NCBI RefSeq assembly: GCF_001422045.1
Contig: NZ_LMLW01000007.1
Coordinates: 1 to 64,000 of the forward strand
Length of the DNA stretch: 64,000 bases
Direction: 5' to 3'
Origin: Sphingomonas sp. Leaf242
Lineage (GTDB): Bacteria; Pseudomonadota; Alphaproteobacteria; Sphingomonadales; Sphingomonadaceae
In this document: piece after piece, positions 7,528-16,580 of the stretch
Numbering within the stretch: position 1 is the stretch's first letter
Layout of the letters: every line of letters starts with the position of its first letter
Notes under the pieces: model-generated
The model's input: the letters and a program-made list of their open reading frames with translations, nothing else
Database searches by the model: none
What the model was told of the DNA's origin: nothing
Made by a program: the position numbers and the translations under genes

Positions 7528-8945
7528 GACGGAATTGGTACCGCGCGATCGTCGTCTCGCTGGCACTGGTCGCGCCGCTGCCGGCGTATGCGCAACCCTC
7601 CGGCATGGACAGCTTCATCGGCACGCTGTCGATCGAGCGAGGCGAGGTCATCCTCACCCGGTGCGATCTGGCGGCGTCGCGCTACCTGCTGCGCGACGTG
7701 CCGGGAGCTCAGGTGGTCGCCCGCTATCGCAAGGATGGTCGGCGCGCGTCTGCCGATGTGATGGGCAGCTATAGCAAGGAGGGTGATCGTAACGTCCTGA
7801 CCGTTGCCGAGTTTCTTGACTATCAACCGGGCAAGTCGTGTCACCTGAGCGACGCACTGGATGCGCTCACTCCTGCCGATGCCCCCTCGACGCAGGGCAC
7901 GCCTGCCGACGCGCGTGCCAACGGCGGCCACGCTACACCTGCCGTGCTCGTTGGCCATTATTACCTCATGGGTGTGATGGAGACCGGATCCGAGCTGTTG
8001 CTGCGGCCAGACGGCCAATTCGACTGGGCGTTGAGTTACGGTGCGCTGGACCAGGAGGCGCAGGGCATGTGGCACGTCGAGCGCGACGAGGTCGTGCTCG
8101 TGGCGTCCGCACCAAGCGCGCAGAAGCCGCTCTTCTCCTACTTGTCCACCGCGCCGTGGGATGAGGAGACCGAAAACGAACGTCGGCGGTACCAGCGCAG
8201 CGAGATCGAGGCCACGATCCGCGCCCGCTGCCCGATCTTCCCCGAACCATTTGTTTCCGCGACGCCTCTGACGACCGCCGACAATGCCCCCGCGCCGTCC
8301 ACGACAATCCTTCAACAGCGCGCCGCCACGGCATTGCGCGCTGCGAACGTTGCCAGGACGAATGCGGAGCTCCTGGCTGCTCGACTGATGTCAGATGGTC
8401 CGTCGACCGGGGCAGAGCCAGCTGCCCCGCAGGTGCGACAGGCATTGTCCGATTGGCAGGATGCGCGCGCGCTGGCGATCGAGGCCGCACGTGCGGCAGG
8501 CTTGCCGGAACCCACGCTAGCCGATCCGACGCTGCCCGCGGCGTGCACCATGTCGCCAGCCGACGCGGCCGAAAGCGGTACCGCGCGAACCTCCCCGGGC
8601 GTGGCGATCAGGATCTTCGATCCCGCGTCGGACCAGCCCGCGCGCAACCTCCCCGTCACGCTGCACTTTGCGAATGGCACTAAGGAGAAGCTGGTCACCG
8701 GCAGGAGCGGCTTTGCGTTCGCCCCGCGCGGCGCAACGAAGGCCGTCAGCCTTACCATTCACACCGAGGCGCCGATTGCGAGTGACATGACGATCACCTT
8801 CGCACCGCTGCAACACGGGATCGTCCGGATCGGCTTTGATCGGCAGCAACTAATGGCGCGGCCGTTCGACACGTTGCGCCTGCGCATCGCGGGTACCGCG
8901 CTGTTTATCGAGGGCGCCAAGGGACGGTACGAGCGCCAGCCGTAG
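7524..8945 (+). CDS. Exported hypothetical protein, 473 aa
   Basis: Begins with GTG overlapping the upstream stop (GTGA). Residues 1-24 form a signal peptide ending PAYAQP. The mature part shows a beta-rich region near residues 145-225 with VGHYYLMGVMETGSELLLR and a FDWALSYGALD segment, like proteins that bind or display a small ligand. A helical alanine-rich middle (about 255-320) and a C-terminal beta-sandwich-like part (about 350-470) follow. No catalytic motif is recognised. With its upstream partner it forms an exported two-gene unit of unknown role. Confidence 0.65.
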   Translation: MRRNWYRAIVVSLALVAPLPAYAQPSGMDSFIGTLSIERGEVILTRCDLAASRYLLRDVPGAQVVARYRKDGRRASADVMGSYSKEGDRNVLTVAEFLDYQPGKSCHLSDALDALTPADAPSTQGTPADARANGGHATPAVLVGHYYLMGVMETGSELLLRPDGQFDWALSYGALDQEAQGMWHVERDEVVLVASAPSAQKPLFSYLSTAPWDEETENERRRYQRSEIEATIRARCPIFPEPFVSATPLTTADNAPAPSTTILQQRAATALRAANVARTNAELLAARLMSDGPSTGAEPAAPQVRQALSDWQDARALAIEAARAAGLPEPTLADPTLPAACTMSPADAAESGTARTSPGVAIRIFDPASDQPARNLPVTLHFANGTKEKLVTGRSGFAFAPRGATKAVSLTIHTEAPIASDMTITFAPLQHGIVRIGFDRQQLMARPFDTLRLRIAGTALFIEGAKGRYERQP

Positions 8946-8981
8946 AGCAAAATGGCGATGAATTGACCCGCGCCTAGCTCG

Positions 8982-9066
8982 GTTCGTGCTGAGCCTGTCG
9001 AAGTACCGTTTTCCTATGCTGCTGCGGCGAAGAGAAGGGCATGGCTTCGACAGCATAGGCGCGAAC
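8982..9066. repeat. REP-like imperfect inverted repeat
   Basis: The arms GTTCGTGCTGAGCCTGTCGA (8982 on) and the reverse-complement-like CTTCGACAGCATAGGCGCGA (9045 on) enclose about 41 bp. The word GTTCGTGCTGAGCCTGTCGAAG is a very common intergenic repeat in sphingomonads in my experience. The right arm has drifted, so the copy is old. Confidence 0.55.
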
Positions 9067-9388
9067 GGCTCATCGTAATATCATCATGCTCTAAGCGGTT
9101 CTCCGACCACGTTGCATTACCGTCATCGCCCTTCGGGCGCCCGCTTTGCGGCGGGCCGCTTTCAACACAGTACAGCGTTGCTCGTCGATGCTTCAGCATC
9201 GCGCCCTCCTCCCGCCTCGTACCGTGCCGAAATCGCCTCCGTGCCAGTGATCCAACCTGATCGGAAATCGCTCTAACTGTTGAATTGACAACCGAACGAC
9301 CGTGACACCGGGAACAGTCGGCTTTCGACCGGTCCCATCCTAAAAGCGCCTGGTATCAAAGCTCCGATGTCGGCCACTGCGGATCACA

Positions 9389-9447
9389 TGAGCGAACGAC
9401 CGGTTTCGGGAAGGCGTCGGTGCCAACTACATAACGAGGATTGGACG
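9389..9447 (+). repeat. Partial copy of the 59-bp dispersed repeat
   Basis: The left half TGAGCGAACGACCGGTTTCG matches the start of the dispersed element. The right half only weakly resembles it and lacks the terminal TGGGTC, so this is a decayed or truncated copy. Confidence 0.4.
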
Positions 9448-9650
9448 TATTTAACTTCAAAAAAGTACCCATCGGGGCGGAGGTCAGATCAATTAACGTT
9501 CGTTATTTCGGGGAGATCTGAAATGATCGGCCAGTTCCATTTTGCGTCAAACTGCGAAGGCTACCTGGCGGAAAAAGCTTCGGTCCGCGTTCGTTCTCAA
9601 CATTTTATGAACCCTTTGTTGCTAATGAAGGTCGTTAAGGGACCGAAAAA

Positions 9651-11672
9651 ATGTTCGAGTGGCTACCTGAATTCAGATTGCGCCGAATGCCGGCGTCGGA
9701 CACGTTTCTTCTTGAGCAATATGCCGCGTTGCGCCGCCAGATTCCCTTAATGTACGGGCTGATGTTCATCAACGTCCTGTTTCTCGGCATAGAGTCTTTT
9801 CGTGACGTACCATTCGGGATGAGTTTTGGTATACCGATCCTGTTATCGGTTGCGATTGCTGCGCGCGCGCTTCTCTGGGTCCGACGCAGATCGATTATCG
9901 CGCAACCTGACCAGATTCGGCGCTATCTTCGCGGCACTATCATCACGGCTACACTTTTGAGCCTAGTTTTCGGAACGTGGGGGTCGTTGCTGTTTTCTGA
10001 AGCTGAACCCATCCGCAGCGTATCAATTTCGCTCTACGTGTTTGTAGGAGCGATTAGTTGTTGCTTCTGTCTGCAAGCACTTCCGAGTGCCGGCTATATG
10101 GTCTTGCTGTTCGGCGTGATGCCTGTCACGACTCGTCTGTTTATAGCGTCGGATTGGTCGCTGTTCAGTGTTGGCGCAAATTTCCTGATCGTCGCCATAC
10201 TGATATTGCGGACATTGGCTACGAACCACGCAGGCTTCAGGCAAGTGCTACAGTCTCGCGCTGACATGCTGGTCGAGCAACAGCGCGCGCAAGCCGCAGA
10301 GCTTGCGGCGCAGAAAATGGCCTACGAAGATGTGCTGACTGGCCTAGCAAACAGGCGTGCGCTTACCGAGCATCTTGATGGATTTCTCTATCACAGTGCG
10401 CCGCGGAGTCAGATGTATCTTTTCATGATCGATCTGGACTTGTTCAAGGGCGTGAACGATGCGTACGGGCATGGTGCTGGAGACCAACTTTTAGTTGCAG
10501 TTGCGACGCGGCTTCGCATGCTCGTGATCCCTACCGGTAATGTCTACCGACTTGGTGGCGACGAGTTTGCCGTCACGTTCCAGCTTGATGGTGACGGCAT
10601 CGGTCCCGCGAACGTCATGGCGGATAAGCTCGTCCGTGAAATGGCTGCATCGTTTCCGATCGACCGGTTCTTCCACCATATCAGCGCTAGCATCGGGATC
10701 TCCTGTTTCCCTACCGATGCCGCGAGCCGTGAAGCGTTGATGCAGCACGCGGACATCGCCTTGTATGAGGCAAAATCGGGTGGTCGTTCGCAACATCGCT
10801 TTTACAAGCCGGTCATGGGAGAGGCGCTGGTGGCTCGCGCTGTGCTTGAGCGTGAGATCCGCGTGGATTTTGGTACAGAGGCCTTCCGTCCATATTATCA
10901 ACCGATCGTAGATCTGGCGTCTGGCAATATCGTTGGTTTCGAAATGCTTGCTCGGTGGAACCGCGCCGACGGCATTATGGTTGAGCCCGGTCGCTTCATC
11001 CCGATTATTGAGGAGTGCGGGCTGATCGATGAGCTCATGTTGCAACTCCTCGAACGGGCGTGCCTTGACGCCAATAAATGGCCGTCCGAACTGACTATCG
11101 CGATAAACCTATCACCGATCCAGTTTCGCGACCCGTGGCTGTCGGAAAAGATATTGGCAGTGCTAACACGGCAGGGCTTCCCGGCGCGCCGTATTTGCCT
11201 CGAAATCACCGAAAACGCCCTCATTTCTGATCCTGCTTCGGCCCAGCGGATCATCGAGTCGTTGAAGAACCAGGGAATTTCTCTTGCTCTGGACGACTTC
11301 GGCACCGGGTTTTCGTCTATTCAGCATCTCCGGATGCTGCCTTTCGACAAACTTAAGATCGACCGTTCGTTCGTTTCCAACGTCGATACCGATAGCGCCG
11401 CTCACCGTATGGTTTCGGCGATCATTCGGTTGGCAGAAAGCTTAGAACTACGTGTGGTCGCTGAAGGCGTCGAAAACGCCTCCGTGCGTGATATCCTGCG
11501 CGAGCTCGGCTGCCAGGAAGCGCAAGGGTACCTGTTAGGCATGCCGTTGAGTGCAAGCGAGACCGATGAAATACTCAATCACAGGAGGGGCTTGGCCTTA
11601 GCGATATCTGACAAGCGCGAGTTTAGTAAGCACGCCTTACGAGGGCCCAAATTAACATGGATAGATGTTTGA
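9651..11672 (+). CDS. Membrane GGDEF-EAL protein (c-di-GMP synthase/phosphodiesterase)
   Basis: 673 aa. The N-terminal 190 residues carry about six hydrophobic segments, so the enzyme part is anchored to the inner membrane. A short coiled coil (about 205-225) leads into an intact GGDEF domain (RLGGDEF, residues 300-306, preceded by DLDLFKGVNDAYGHGAGD). An EAL domain follows: the signature reads EML at 431-433 with Glu kept, followed by the conserved DDFGTGFSS and KIDRSF segments. Both halves keep the residues expected for activity, so it may make or degrade cyclic-di-GMP depending on its signal. The ATG is preceded by AAGGGACCG, a fair ribosome site. The gene stands alone. Confidence 0.92.
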   Translation: MFEWLPEFRLRRMPASDTFLLEQYAALRRQIPLMYGLMFINVLFLGIESFRDVPFGMSFGIPILLSVAIAARALLWVRRRSIIAQPDQIRRYLRGTIITATLLSLVFGTWGSLLFSEAEPIRSVSISLYVFVGAISCCFCLQALPSAGYMVLLFGVMPVTTRLFIASDWSLFSVGANFLIVAILILRTLATNHAGFRQVLQSRADMLVEQQRAQAAELAAQKMAYEDVLTGLANRRALTEHLDGFLYHSAPRSQMYLFMIDLDLFKGVNDAYGHGAGDQLLVAVATRLRMLVIPTGNVYRLGGDEFAVTFQLDGDGIGPANVMADKLVREMAASFPIDRFFHHISASIGISCFPTDAASREALMQHADIALYEAKSGGRSQHRFYKPVMGEALVARAVLEREIRVDFGTEAFRPYYQPIVDLASGNIVGFEMLARWNRADGIMVEPGRFIPIIEECGLIDELMLQLLERACLDANKWPSELTIAINLSPIQFRDPWLSEKILAVLTRQGFPARRICLEITENALISDPASAQRIIESLKNQGISLALDDFGTGFSSIQHLRMLPFDKLKIDRSFVSNVDTDSAAHRMVSAIIRLAESLELRVVAEGVENASVRDILRELGCQEAQGYLLGMPLSASETDEILNHRRGLALAISDKREFSKHALRGPKLTWIDV

Positions 11673-11772
11673 AGCCGGTAGGCGGAGCGCTTTTTAACAG
11701 TCGATGATGGATCACGGCATGCGCGAAGCAGGTTGCCGGCTCCCGCTGGTGCCGCCCCCCGTTTTGTCAATA

Positions 11773-11831
11773 TGAACGACCGGCAAAAGTTGGGACGACT
11801 GGCGAGCGCGTTGAACGACCGATTGTGGGTC
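11773..11831 (+). repeat. 59-bp dispersed repeat, copy 1
   Basis: Starts TGAACGACCGGCAAAAGTTG and ends GAACGACCGATTGTGGGTC. It has the same 59-bp length and orientation as five other full copies in this window, and lies between the GGDEF-EAL gene and the end of the GMC oxidoreductase gene. Confidence 0.65.
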
Positions 11832-11849
11832 CTGCCGTACTCGCCATCC

Positions 11850-13397
11850 TCAACCGCTCCCGAGTATCCGATCCGCGGTACGCAGGCTCAGCGCCATGAT
11901 CGTCAGCGCGGGGTTGGCGCCGAGTGAGCTCGGGAAGACCGAATTGTCACAGATCCACAGATTGTCGATCGCGAAGCTGCGGCCCCACGGATTGACGACC
12001 GCGGTATCGCCGCTCTCGCCCATCCGGCAGGTGCCGATGGTATGCGCGGCGCGCGGCAGGGTGACGATGTCGTGGGCGCCCGCCGCCTGCCAGATCGCGG
12101 TCATCGTCGCGATCGCGTGTTTGTCGATCGCCTGCTCGTTGGCGCCATAGCCGAACGTCACCCGCGCCTTGGGGATGCCGAACGCGTCGGTTTCGTCAGC
12201 AAGCACCAGTCGGTTGTCGTCGCTTGGCAGGCATTCGCCGTTGATACCGATGCCGGCCAAATGGAGGTATTTGTCCATCACGTCGACCAGCTCCTGGCCC
12301 CAGCGCCCGCCGCCGCGCGCGAACGACGTCGCCAGCGTGACGGGCTGAACGCCGAGGCTCTGCATAAGGTAGCCGCCCGCGAAATCGGCACCGTCTGGGC
12401 GCAGCATGTCCTCACTGATCAGCGACGAGGGATAGCCGCGGTTGCAGCGCATCTCGGCATCGAATCGACCCCAGACCTGCGTCGCGACATGCGCCATGAA
12501 GTTGCGGCCGACCTGACCGCTCGCATTCCCGATCCCCATGTGGAGCAGCAGGCGCGGGGTCTCGACGCCGCCTGCGCTGAGCACGACCGCGGCGCACCGC
12601 TGACGGTGCTCCTGCCGGCCGTTGCGGTAGACTACCGCGACGATCCGGCCGGCGGCGTCGCGCTCGACCCCGGTCATCCGGCAGCCGGGGCGGATCTCGG
12701 CGCCGGCGGCGACCGCGAGCGGGAGATAGGTGGTATCCATCGACGCCTTCGCGCCGTTGCGGCACCCCTGATGGCAAGCGCCGCAATTGACGCAGGCCTG
12801 ACGCAACCCGCCGCCTTCCTGCCGCCAGTCGCGCGAGACCAGCGCAGCGGGGGCGTCGGTCGCGGTGATGCCTACCGCGGCGCACCCCGCCGCCATCGCA
12901 TCGGCGGGCGCATTGCGCTTGACCGCGGGCAGTTGATAGCGGCGGGCCGCGTCCCACGGGTAATCGGCGGGGCCCGAAACGCCAATGAACGCCTCGACCT
13001 GTTCGATGTAGCGGATCAGCTCGGCGTGCTCGATCGGCCAGTCTTCTCCTTGGCCGGTCAGCGTCTTTAGGCGCAGATCGCGCGGATCGGGACGAGGGCA
13101 GAACGCGCCCCAGTGCAGCGTCGACCCGCCAACGCCGGTGCCGCTGTTGTTGCCGCCGAACGCCTGCGGCATTGCGCCGTCGCTCAGCCGCTCGTCGATC
13201 CAGTAGATGTCGCTCGCCGCGAGTTCATCCGGCGTGTGCCGTTGGGGTTCGCCGTTGGGGCCGGCTTCGAGCGCGACCACCTTCAGCCCGGCCTTGGCGA
13301 GGCGGGCCAGCAACGGTGCGCCGCCGGCACCGGTGCCGATCACCACGACATCGACGACATCGGTCTCGGCATAGGCGCGCATCTGGTCAAGGTTCAT
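11850..13397 (-). CDS. GMC-family oxidoreductase (FAD-dependent)
   Basis: 515-aa flavoprotein of the glucose-methanol-choline family, which oxidises alcohols or sugars and passes electrons on. VVVIGTGAGGAPLLARLA at the N terminus is the FAD Rossmann motif. A cysteine-rich insert CVNCGACHQGCRNGAK (about residues 205-220) is typical of bacterial long GMC members. The C terminus carries AHTIGTCRMG with the likely catalytic His, and NPALTIMALSLRTAD closing the FAD site. No signal peptide is present, so export would need a partner. The ATG overlaps the upstream gene by four bases. That neighbour carries a gluconate-2-dehydrogenase-subunit-3-like domain, the usual small partner of such enzymes. Confidence 0.9.
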   Translation of the reverse strand: MNLDQMRAYAETDVVDVVVIGTGAGGAPLLARLAKAGLKVVALEAGPNGEPQRHTPDELAASDIYWIDERLSDGAMPQAFGGNNSGTGVGGSTLHWGAFCPRPDPRDLRLKTLTGQGEDWPIEHAELIRYIEQVEAFIGVSGPADYPWDAARRYQLPAVKRNAPADAMAAGCAAVGITATDAPAALVSRDWRQEGGGLRQACVNCGACHQGCRNGAKASMDTTYLPLAVAAGAEIRPGCRMTGVERDAAGRIVAVVYRNGRQEHRQRCAAVVLSAGGVETPRLLLHMGIGNASGQVGRNFMAHVATQVWGRFDAEMRCNRGYPSSLISEDMLRPDGADFAGGYLMQSLGVQPVTLATSFARGGGRWGQELVDVMDKYLHLAGIGINGECLPSDDNRLVLADETDAFGIPKARVTFGYGANEQAIDKHAIATMTAIWQAAGAHDIVTLPRAAHTIGTCRMGESGDTAVVNPWGRSFAIDNLWICDNSVFPSSLGANPALTIMALSLRTADRILGSG

Positions 13398-14722
13398 CGT
13401 GCGGGCTCCCAGCCTTCGCGTTCGTCGGCGGCGGTCAGCGCATAGCCCTGCTTGCGGACGCCATCGCCACCAATGGCAAAGCCGTCATAGCCGACCCGCG
13501 CCATCGTTGCCGGATGCGCGAGCCACAACCGCACGGCGTCGGCGCGAACGTCCTCGAACCACAAGGTCATTTGCTCGGGGGTAAGCGGGGTCTTGGCGGA
13601 CCAGTCGGCGGCTTCGATCGTGTGGAGCAGGGCGTCGCGGTCTTCACCAGCGAGTTTGGCGAAAGCCCCGTTCGCAAGTGTGTCGAGCGTGTCGAGCCCT
13701 GCGCGATAGGCGTCGGCGTCGACGGGAAGCGCGGCGAACCGCCAGCCATCGCCTTCGCCGCCCGCGAGTTGCGTGTCGATCCGCGCGGCGAGGTCGATGC
13801 CGTGCTGCGGGATCACGCGGTCGACGAGCGCGCGCAGGGTTTCGAGTTGCTTCGCCGACACGATCTTGGGTTGATAGTCGGGGTCGTCTGCGATCGCGCG
13901 TTCGGCCAGCGTCGCGCGGGTGCGCGCGCTCACGCGGTCGGAGGCGATCAGGCGTTCATAGTCGGCGGGGATGCTCGCTGCACCGACGGCGTGCGCGTGA
14001 TCGCGGATCAGGTGGGCGACGCTGTCCGGCTGTTCGAACGGGAGAAGATGCGCGGCGCCGGCGATGCTCTGGAACCGGGCGTGGGTATAATGCGGCACGT
14101 TGAGCTTGCGCTGGTTCGCCTCGCCCAGATCGCCGTCTTCGGCGCCGGCGATGATCACGGCAGGGGTGTTGAGCGTGCCGACCTGATCCGACCAGTCCTC
14201 GCGATAGCCCTGTTCGAGCCATGCTCGCCATGCCTGGGGATTGGCGCGCTGAACGTCGGCGACGGCGGCGTCATAGACAGCAGGCGGCAGCGGGGCGGCG
14301 ATGTTCTGGTCGACGAAGTCGCGGGCGTCTTCGATACCGACTGGGCCCTGCTTCACCCAGTCGATCATCGTCGTGCGGCGTTCGTCGTCGATCGGCTCGG
14401 GCGAGGGGGGCGACGCGGCCATAAGCACTACGCCGGCCAGCCCGGAGAGGCGTCCCGCTTCTGATCGCTGCGCGAGAATCGTCGCGATCTTGCCGCCCAT
14501 GCTGTGGCCGACGAGCATCCATCGGTCCGCGTTTTCCGCGCGGATCTGTTCGGCGATGGTGTCGGCCATCTCCTCCACCGTGAACCCGGTCGCGTCGGAC
14601 GCATCGCCGAAGCCGTTCAGGTCGAGCGGTCGGCAGTCGAACGCGCCGAGTCGCGCGATCACCGCGTCCCACGACCGGGCGCTGCCGCCCAGCGCATGCA
14701 GGAAGAACAGCGTCGGGCGCAT
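13394..14722 (-). CDS. Alpha/beta hydrolase fused to a gluconate 2-dehydrogenase subunit 3-like domain
   Basis: Two-domain protein of 442 aa. The N-terminal 255 residues are an alpha/beta hydrolase: FFLHALGGSARSW oxyanion region, nucleophile elbow VGHSMGG, an acidic residue in AGAEDGDLG and the catalytic His in AGAAHLLPFEQPD. From about residue 265 the chain resembles subunit 3 of gluconate/GMC dehydrogenases (TLRALVDRVIPQ, then DALLHTIEA and a C-terminal MARVGYDG). The start MRPTLFF gives a TGATG overlap with the upstream Rieske-FAD gene and is preferred over one five codons earlier. Four bases overlap the GMC gene downstream. A hydrolase joined to a GMC partner domain is unusual and suggests that an ester or lactone product is opened next to the dehydrogenase. 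Confidence 0.82.
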   Translation of the reverse strand: MRPTLFFLHALGGSARSWDAVIARLGAFDCRPLDLNGFGDASDATGFTVEEMADTIAEQIRAENADRWMLVGHSMGGKIATILAQRSEAGRLSGLAGVVLMAASPPSPEPIDDERRTTMIDWVKQGPVGIEDARDFVDQNIAAPLPPAVYDAAVADVQRANPQAWRAWLEQGYREDWSDQVGTLNTPAVIIAGAEDGDLGEANQRKLNVPHYTHARFQSIAGAAHLLPFEQPDSVAHLIRDHAHAVGAASIPADYERLIASDRVSARTRATLAERAIADDPDYQPKIVSAKQLETLRALVDRVIPQHGIDLAARIDTQLAGGEGDGWRFAALPVDADAYRAGLDTLDTLANGAFAKLAGEDRDALLHTIEAADWSAKTPLTPEQMTLWFEDVRADAVRLWLAHPATMARVGYDGFAIGGDGVRKQGYALTAADEREGWEPAR

Positions 14723-16233
14723 CACGCCGCGTCCCATGCGGCCTCCTTTTTGAGCGCGATCTCGTCGTGGTTGCCGCAGGTCATCACGGCCTGCTCCTTG
14801 CCGTCCTCCTTCAGGAAGACTGCGAAGTCGCCAGCGGCCACATCGCCTTCGATGCGGCGGTCGTCGGGTTTGGCTACGTGACCAACATAATGGAGGCTGG
14901 TGTCATACTGCCCGGTCCAGAAGAACGGTGTGTCGCCATAGCCGCCGGTGACTGCGCCGAGCAGCGAGCGCGCCAGCCATTGGCCCTGCCGTTGCGCATG
15001 GACCCAGTGCTCGACGCGGATCGGGTGGCCGAGCCTTGGGTCGGCATAGCTCGCGATATCGCCGATCGCGTAGATACCGTCGGCCGAGGTCCGTAACTGC
15101 GCATCGACCGAGACGCCGCCGCCAGCGTCCTTTTCTGCGATCTTCAGCCCTGCCGCCTTGGCGAGGTCGATCCGTGGTTCGACACCGACGCCGACCACGA
15201 GCAAGTCGCCTTCGATAGCCGTGCCATCGTCGAGCATCGCGGTGTGGCCGTCGTACTGCGCGAGTTCGCAGTCGAGGTGGAAGGTCACGCCCTTCTCCTC
15301 GTGGAGCGCCTGCACGAACTTACCGACTTCCGGCCCTGCGACCTTGGCGAGCGGTACGCTGTCCCTGGCGATCACCGTCACCGAAAGCCCGGCTTGGGTA
15401 AGCGATGCGGCGGCCTCGAGCCCGATGAAGCTCGCGCCCAGCACGATCGCGCGCTTCGCGTCCTTTGCCGCGGCTTTGACTGCGTCAGCGTCGGCAAGCG
15501 TGCGCAGCACGAACACGTTATCCGCGGCCTTCACGGTGTCCGGCGTGACCGGCGTCGCGCCGGTGGCGAGGATGAGAACGTCGTAGGGGACGCGGTCTTG
15601 GTCGGCGGTGACGACAGCGTGACCTTCTACGTCGATCGACGCGACAGCAACGCCGGTCCGGACGTTCGGCGCAGGACCGCGACCCAGGCCGGGTTCGGGG
15701 AGTGCGGTATCGTCCCGCTCGGCATCGCCTGCGAGATAGTCCTTCGAAACCGCGGTCCGGTCATAGGGCGCATCGGCGTCGTCGGACAGGATCGTGACGT
15801 CGCCGCCGAGACCCGAGCGTGCGAGCATGTCGGCGCAGGCGTGCCCCGCCGCACCGCCGCCGACGATGACGACCTTGCCGATCGACCGGGTCGACGGGGT
15901 GGCCCGCGTCTGCTCCTCCTTGCCGGTAATGGTGACGACGCCGTCCTTCTCGACCACGGTGAACGTGTCGAGCGGCGCGAACGCAGGGGCGGCGACAGCC
16001 TCGCCGTCACTGAGCGAAAAGCGCGCGTGGTGCCACGGGCAGCGCACTGTCCCGTCGATCACGAGGCCGGTTTCCAGCGGTGCGCCCTGATGGGTGCATT
16101 TGCCAGCGAACGCGCAGACCTTGCCGCGATGCCGGACCAGAATAACGTCCTCGCTGCCGAATGATCCCGCGACCGGTTTGTCGTCGTGCAGGTCCGCTGC
16201 GGGCATGCCCTTGCCGAGATCGATCGTTGCCAT
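14722..16233 (-). CDS. Rieske-FAD reductase (AIF/ferredoxin-reductase type)
   Basis: 503 aa. An N-terminal Rieske [2Fe-2S] domain (about 1-105) shows CTHQGAP and, some 15 residues later, CPWHH, the two Cys-His pairs that hold the cluster. It is followed by an NAD(P)H-FAD reductase: KVVIVGGGAAGHACADML (FAD motif), ATGATPV, VLGASFIGLEAA (NAD motif) and YAIGDIASY. Such proteins move electrons from NAD(P)H through FAD to an iron-sulfur centre. MATIDLGKG was chosen because the 30 residues upstream look non-coding. It is first in a three-gene operon with one-base and four-base overlaps, so it probably serves the downstream GMC system. Confidence 0.9.
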   Translation of the reverse strand: MATIDLGKGMPAADLHDDKPVAGSFGSEDVILVRHRGKVCAFAGKCTHQGAPLETGLVIDGTVRCPWHHARFSLSDGEAVAAPAFAPLDTFTVVEKDGVVTITGKEEQTRATPSTRSIGKVVIVGGGAAGHACADMLARSGLGGDVTILSDDADAPYDRTAVSKDYLAGDAERDDTALPEPGLGRGPAPNVRTGVAVASIDVEGHAVVTADQDRVPYDVLILATGATPVTPDTVKAADNVFVLRTLADADAVKAAAKDAKRAIVLGASFIGLEAAASLTQAGLSVTVIARDSVPLAKVAGPEVGKFVQALHEEKGVTFHLDCELAQYDGHTAMLDDGTAIEGDLLVVGVGVEPRIDLAKAAGLKIAEKDAGGGVSVDAQLRTSADGIYAIGDIASYADPRLGHPIRVEHWVHAQRQGQWLARSLLGAVTGGYGDTPFFWTGQYDTSLHYVGHVAKPDDRRIEGDVAAGDFAVFLKEDGKEQAVMTCGNHDEIALKKEAAWDAA

Positions 16234-16335
16234 GTTCCAAATCTCCCAAATTCCGGAGTGAACGATGCAAATCGACATCCGGTGCCGTGGAAATTCGTTC
16301 TCGGTGAGCAGCTTCGACTGCAAAAGTGCTTTGCA

Positions 16336-16575
16336 TCAACGATTACCAAGCTCGCCAAGTAAGATGATTCGCGCTCGGAAACCGTCTGCTACAACAATCG
16401 TGCTTAGAACCGCTTCTGGGCCTGCTAGCTGGGGCAAGCGGATCACCGACCCCTCTGCTCTGGTAATAGCGGCTGACGCTGGCCCAATCGTGGCGTCCTG
16501 AAAGCCTTGGTGCACCATAGATCCTATGGCCACCTCAGCTGACTGCGGACGTGCAGCCGGCTGAGGTTTAGCCAT
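16336..16575 (-). CDS. Possible small protein, 79 aa
   Basis: A frame beginning MAKPQPAARPQ, five bases after the SDR stop on the same strand, so it could be the last gene of that unit. It has no recognisable motif; the second half (VIRLPQLAGPEAVLSTIVVAD) could fold as a small alpha/beta piece. It could equally be chance, since no Shine-Dalgarno or relative supports it. Confidence 0.3.
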   Translation of the reverse strand: MAKPQPAARPQSAEVAIGSMVHQGFQDATIGPASAAITRAEGSVIRLPQLAGPEAVLSTIVVADGFRARIILLGELGNR

Positions 16576-16580
16576 CAGAA

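Larger units (their letters stand above)
8946..9650. other. Long gene-free region with repeats and hairpins
   Basis: About 700 bp without a convincing gene. It contains a REP-like imperfect inverted repeat at the left and two compact hairpins around 9130-9165 (CGCCC-TTC-GGGCG and a CCCGC...GCGGG pair) that could end transcription. It also holds a partial copy of the 59-bp dispersed repeat, and then the leader of the GGDEF-EAL gene. An open frame through the right part has no protein-like features and overlaps the next gene. Confidence 0.5.

Noticed and set aside
9367..9750. A 127-codon frame upstream of the GGDEF-EAL gene
   Set aside because: Not protein-like, overlaps the true gene start and part of a repeat copy.
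12042..13070. A long plus-strand open frame opposite the GMC gene
   Set aside because: Its product is an arginine/alanine/histidine-rich mirror of the GMC coding strand with no domain; the reverse strand has clear FAD motifs.
13172..14464. A 430-codon frame opposite the hydrolase fusion
   Set aside because: Antisense shadow in GC-rich coding DNA; no motif, and the other strand holds a full hydrolase triad.
15244..16164. A 306-codon frame opposite the Rieske-FAD gene
   Set aside because: Shadow of the reductase gene, low-complexity and without motifs.
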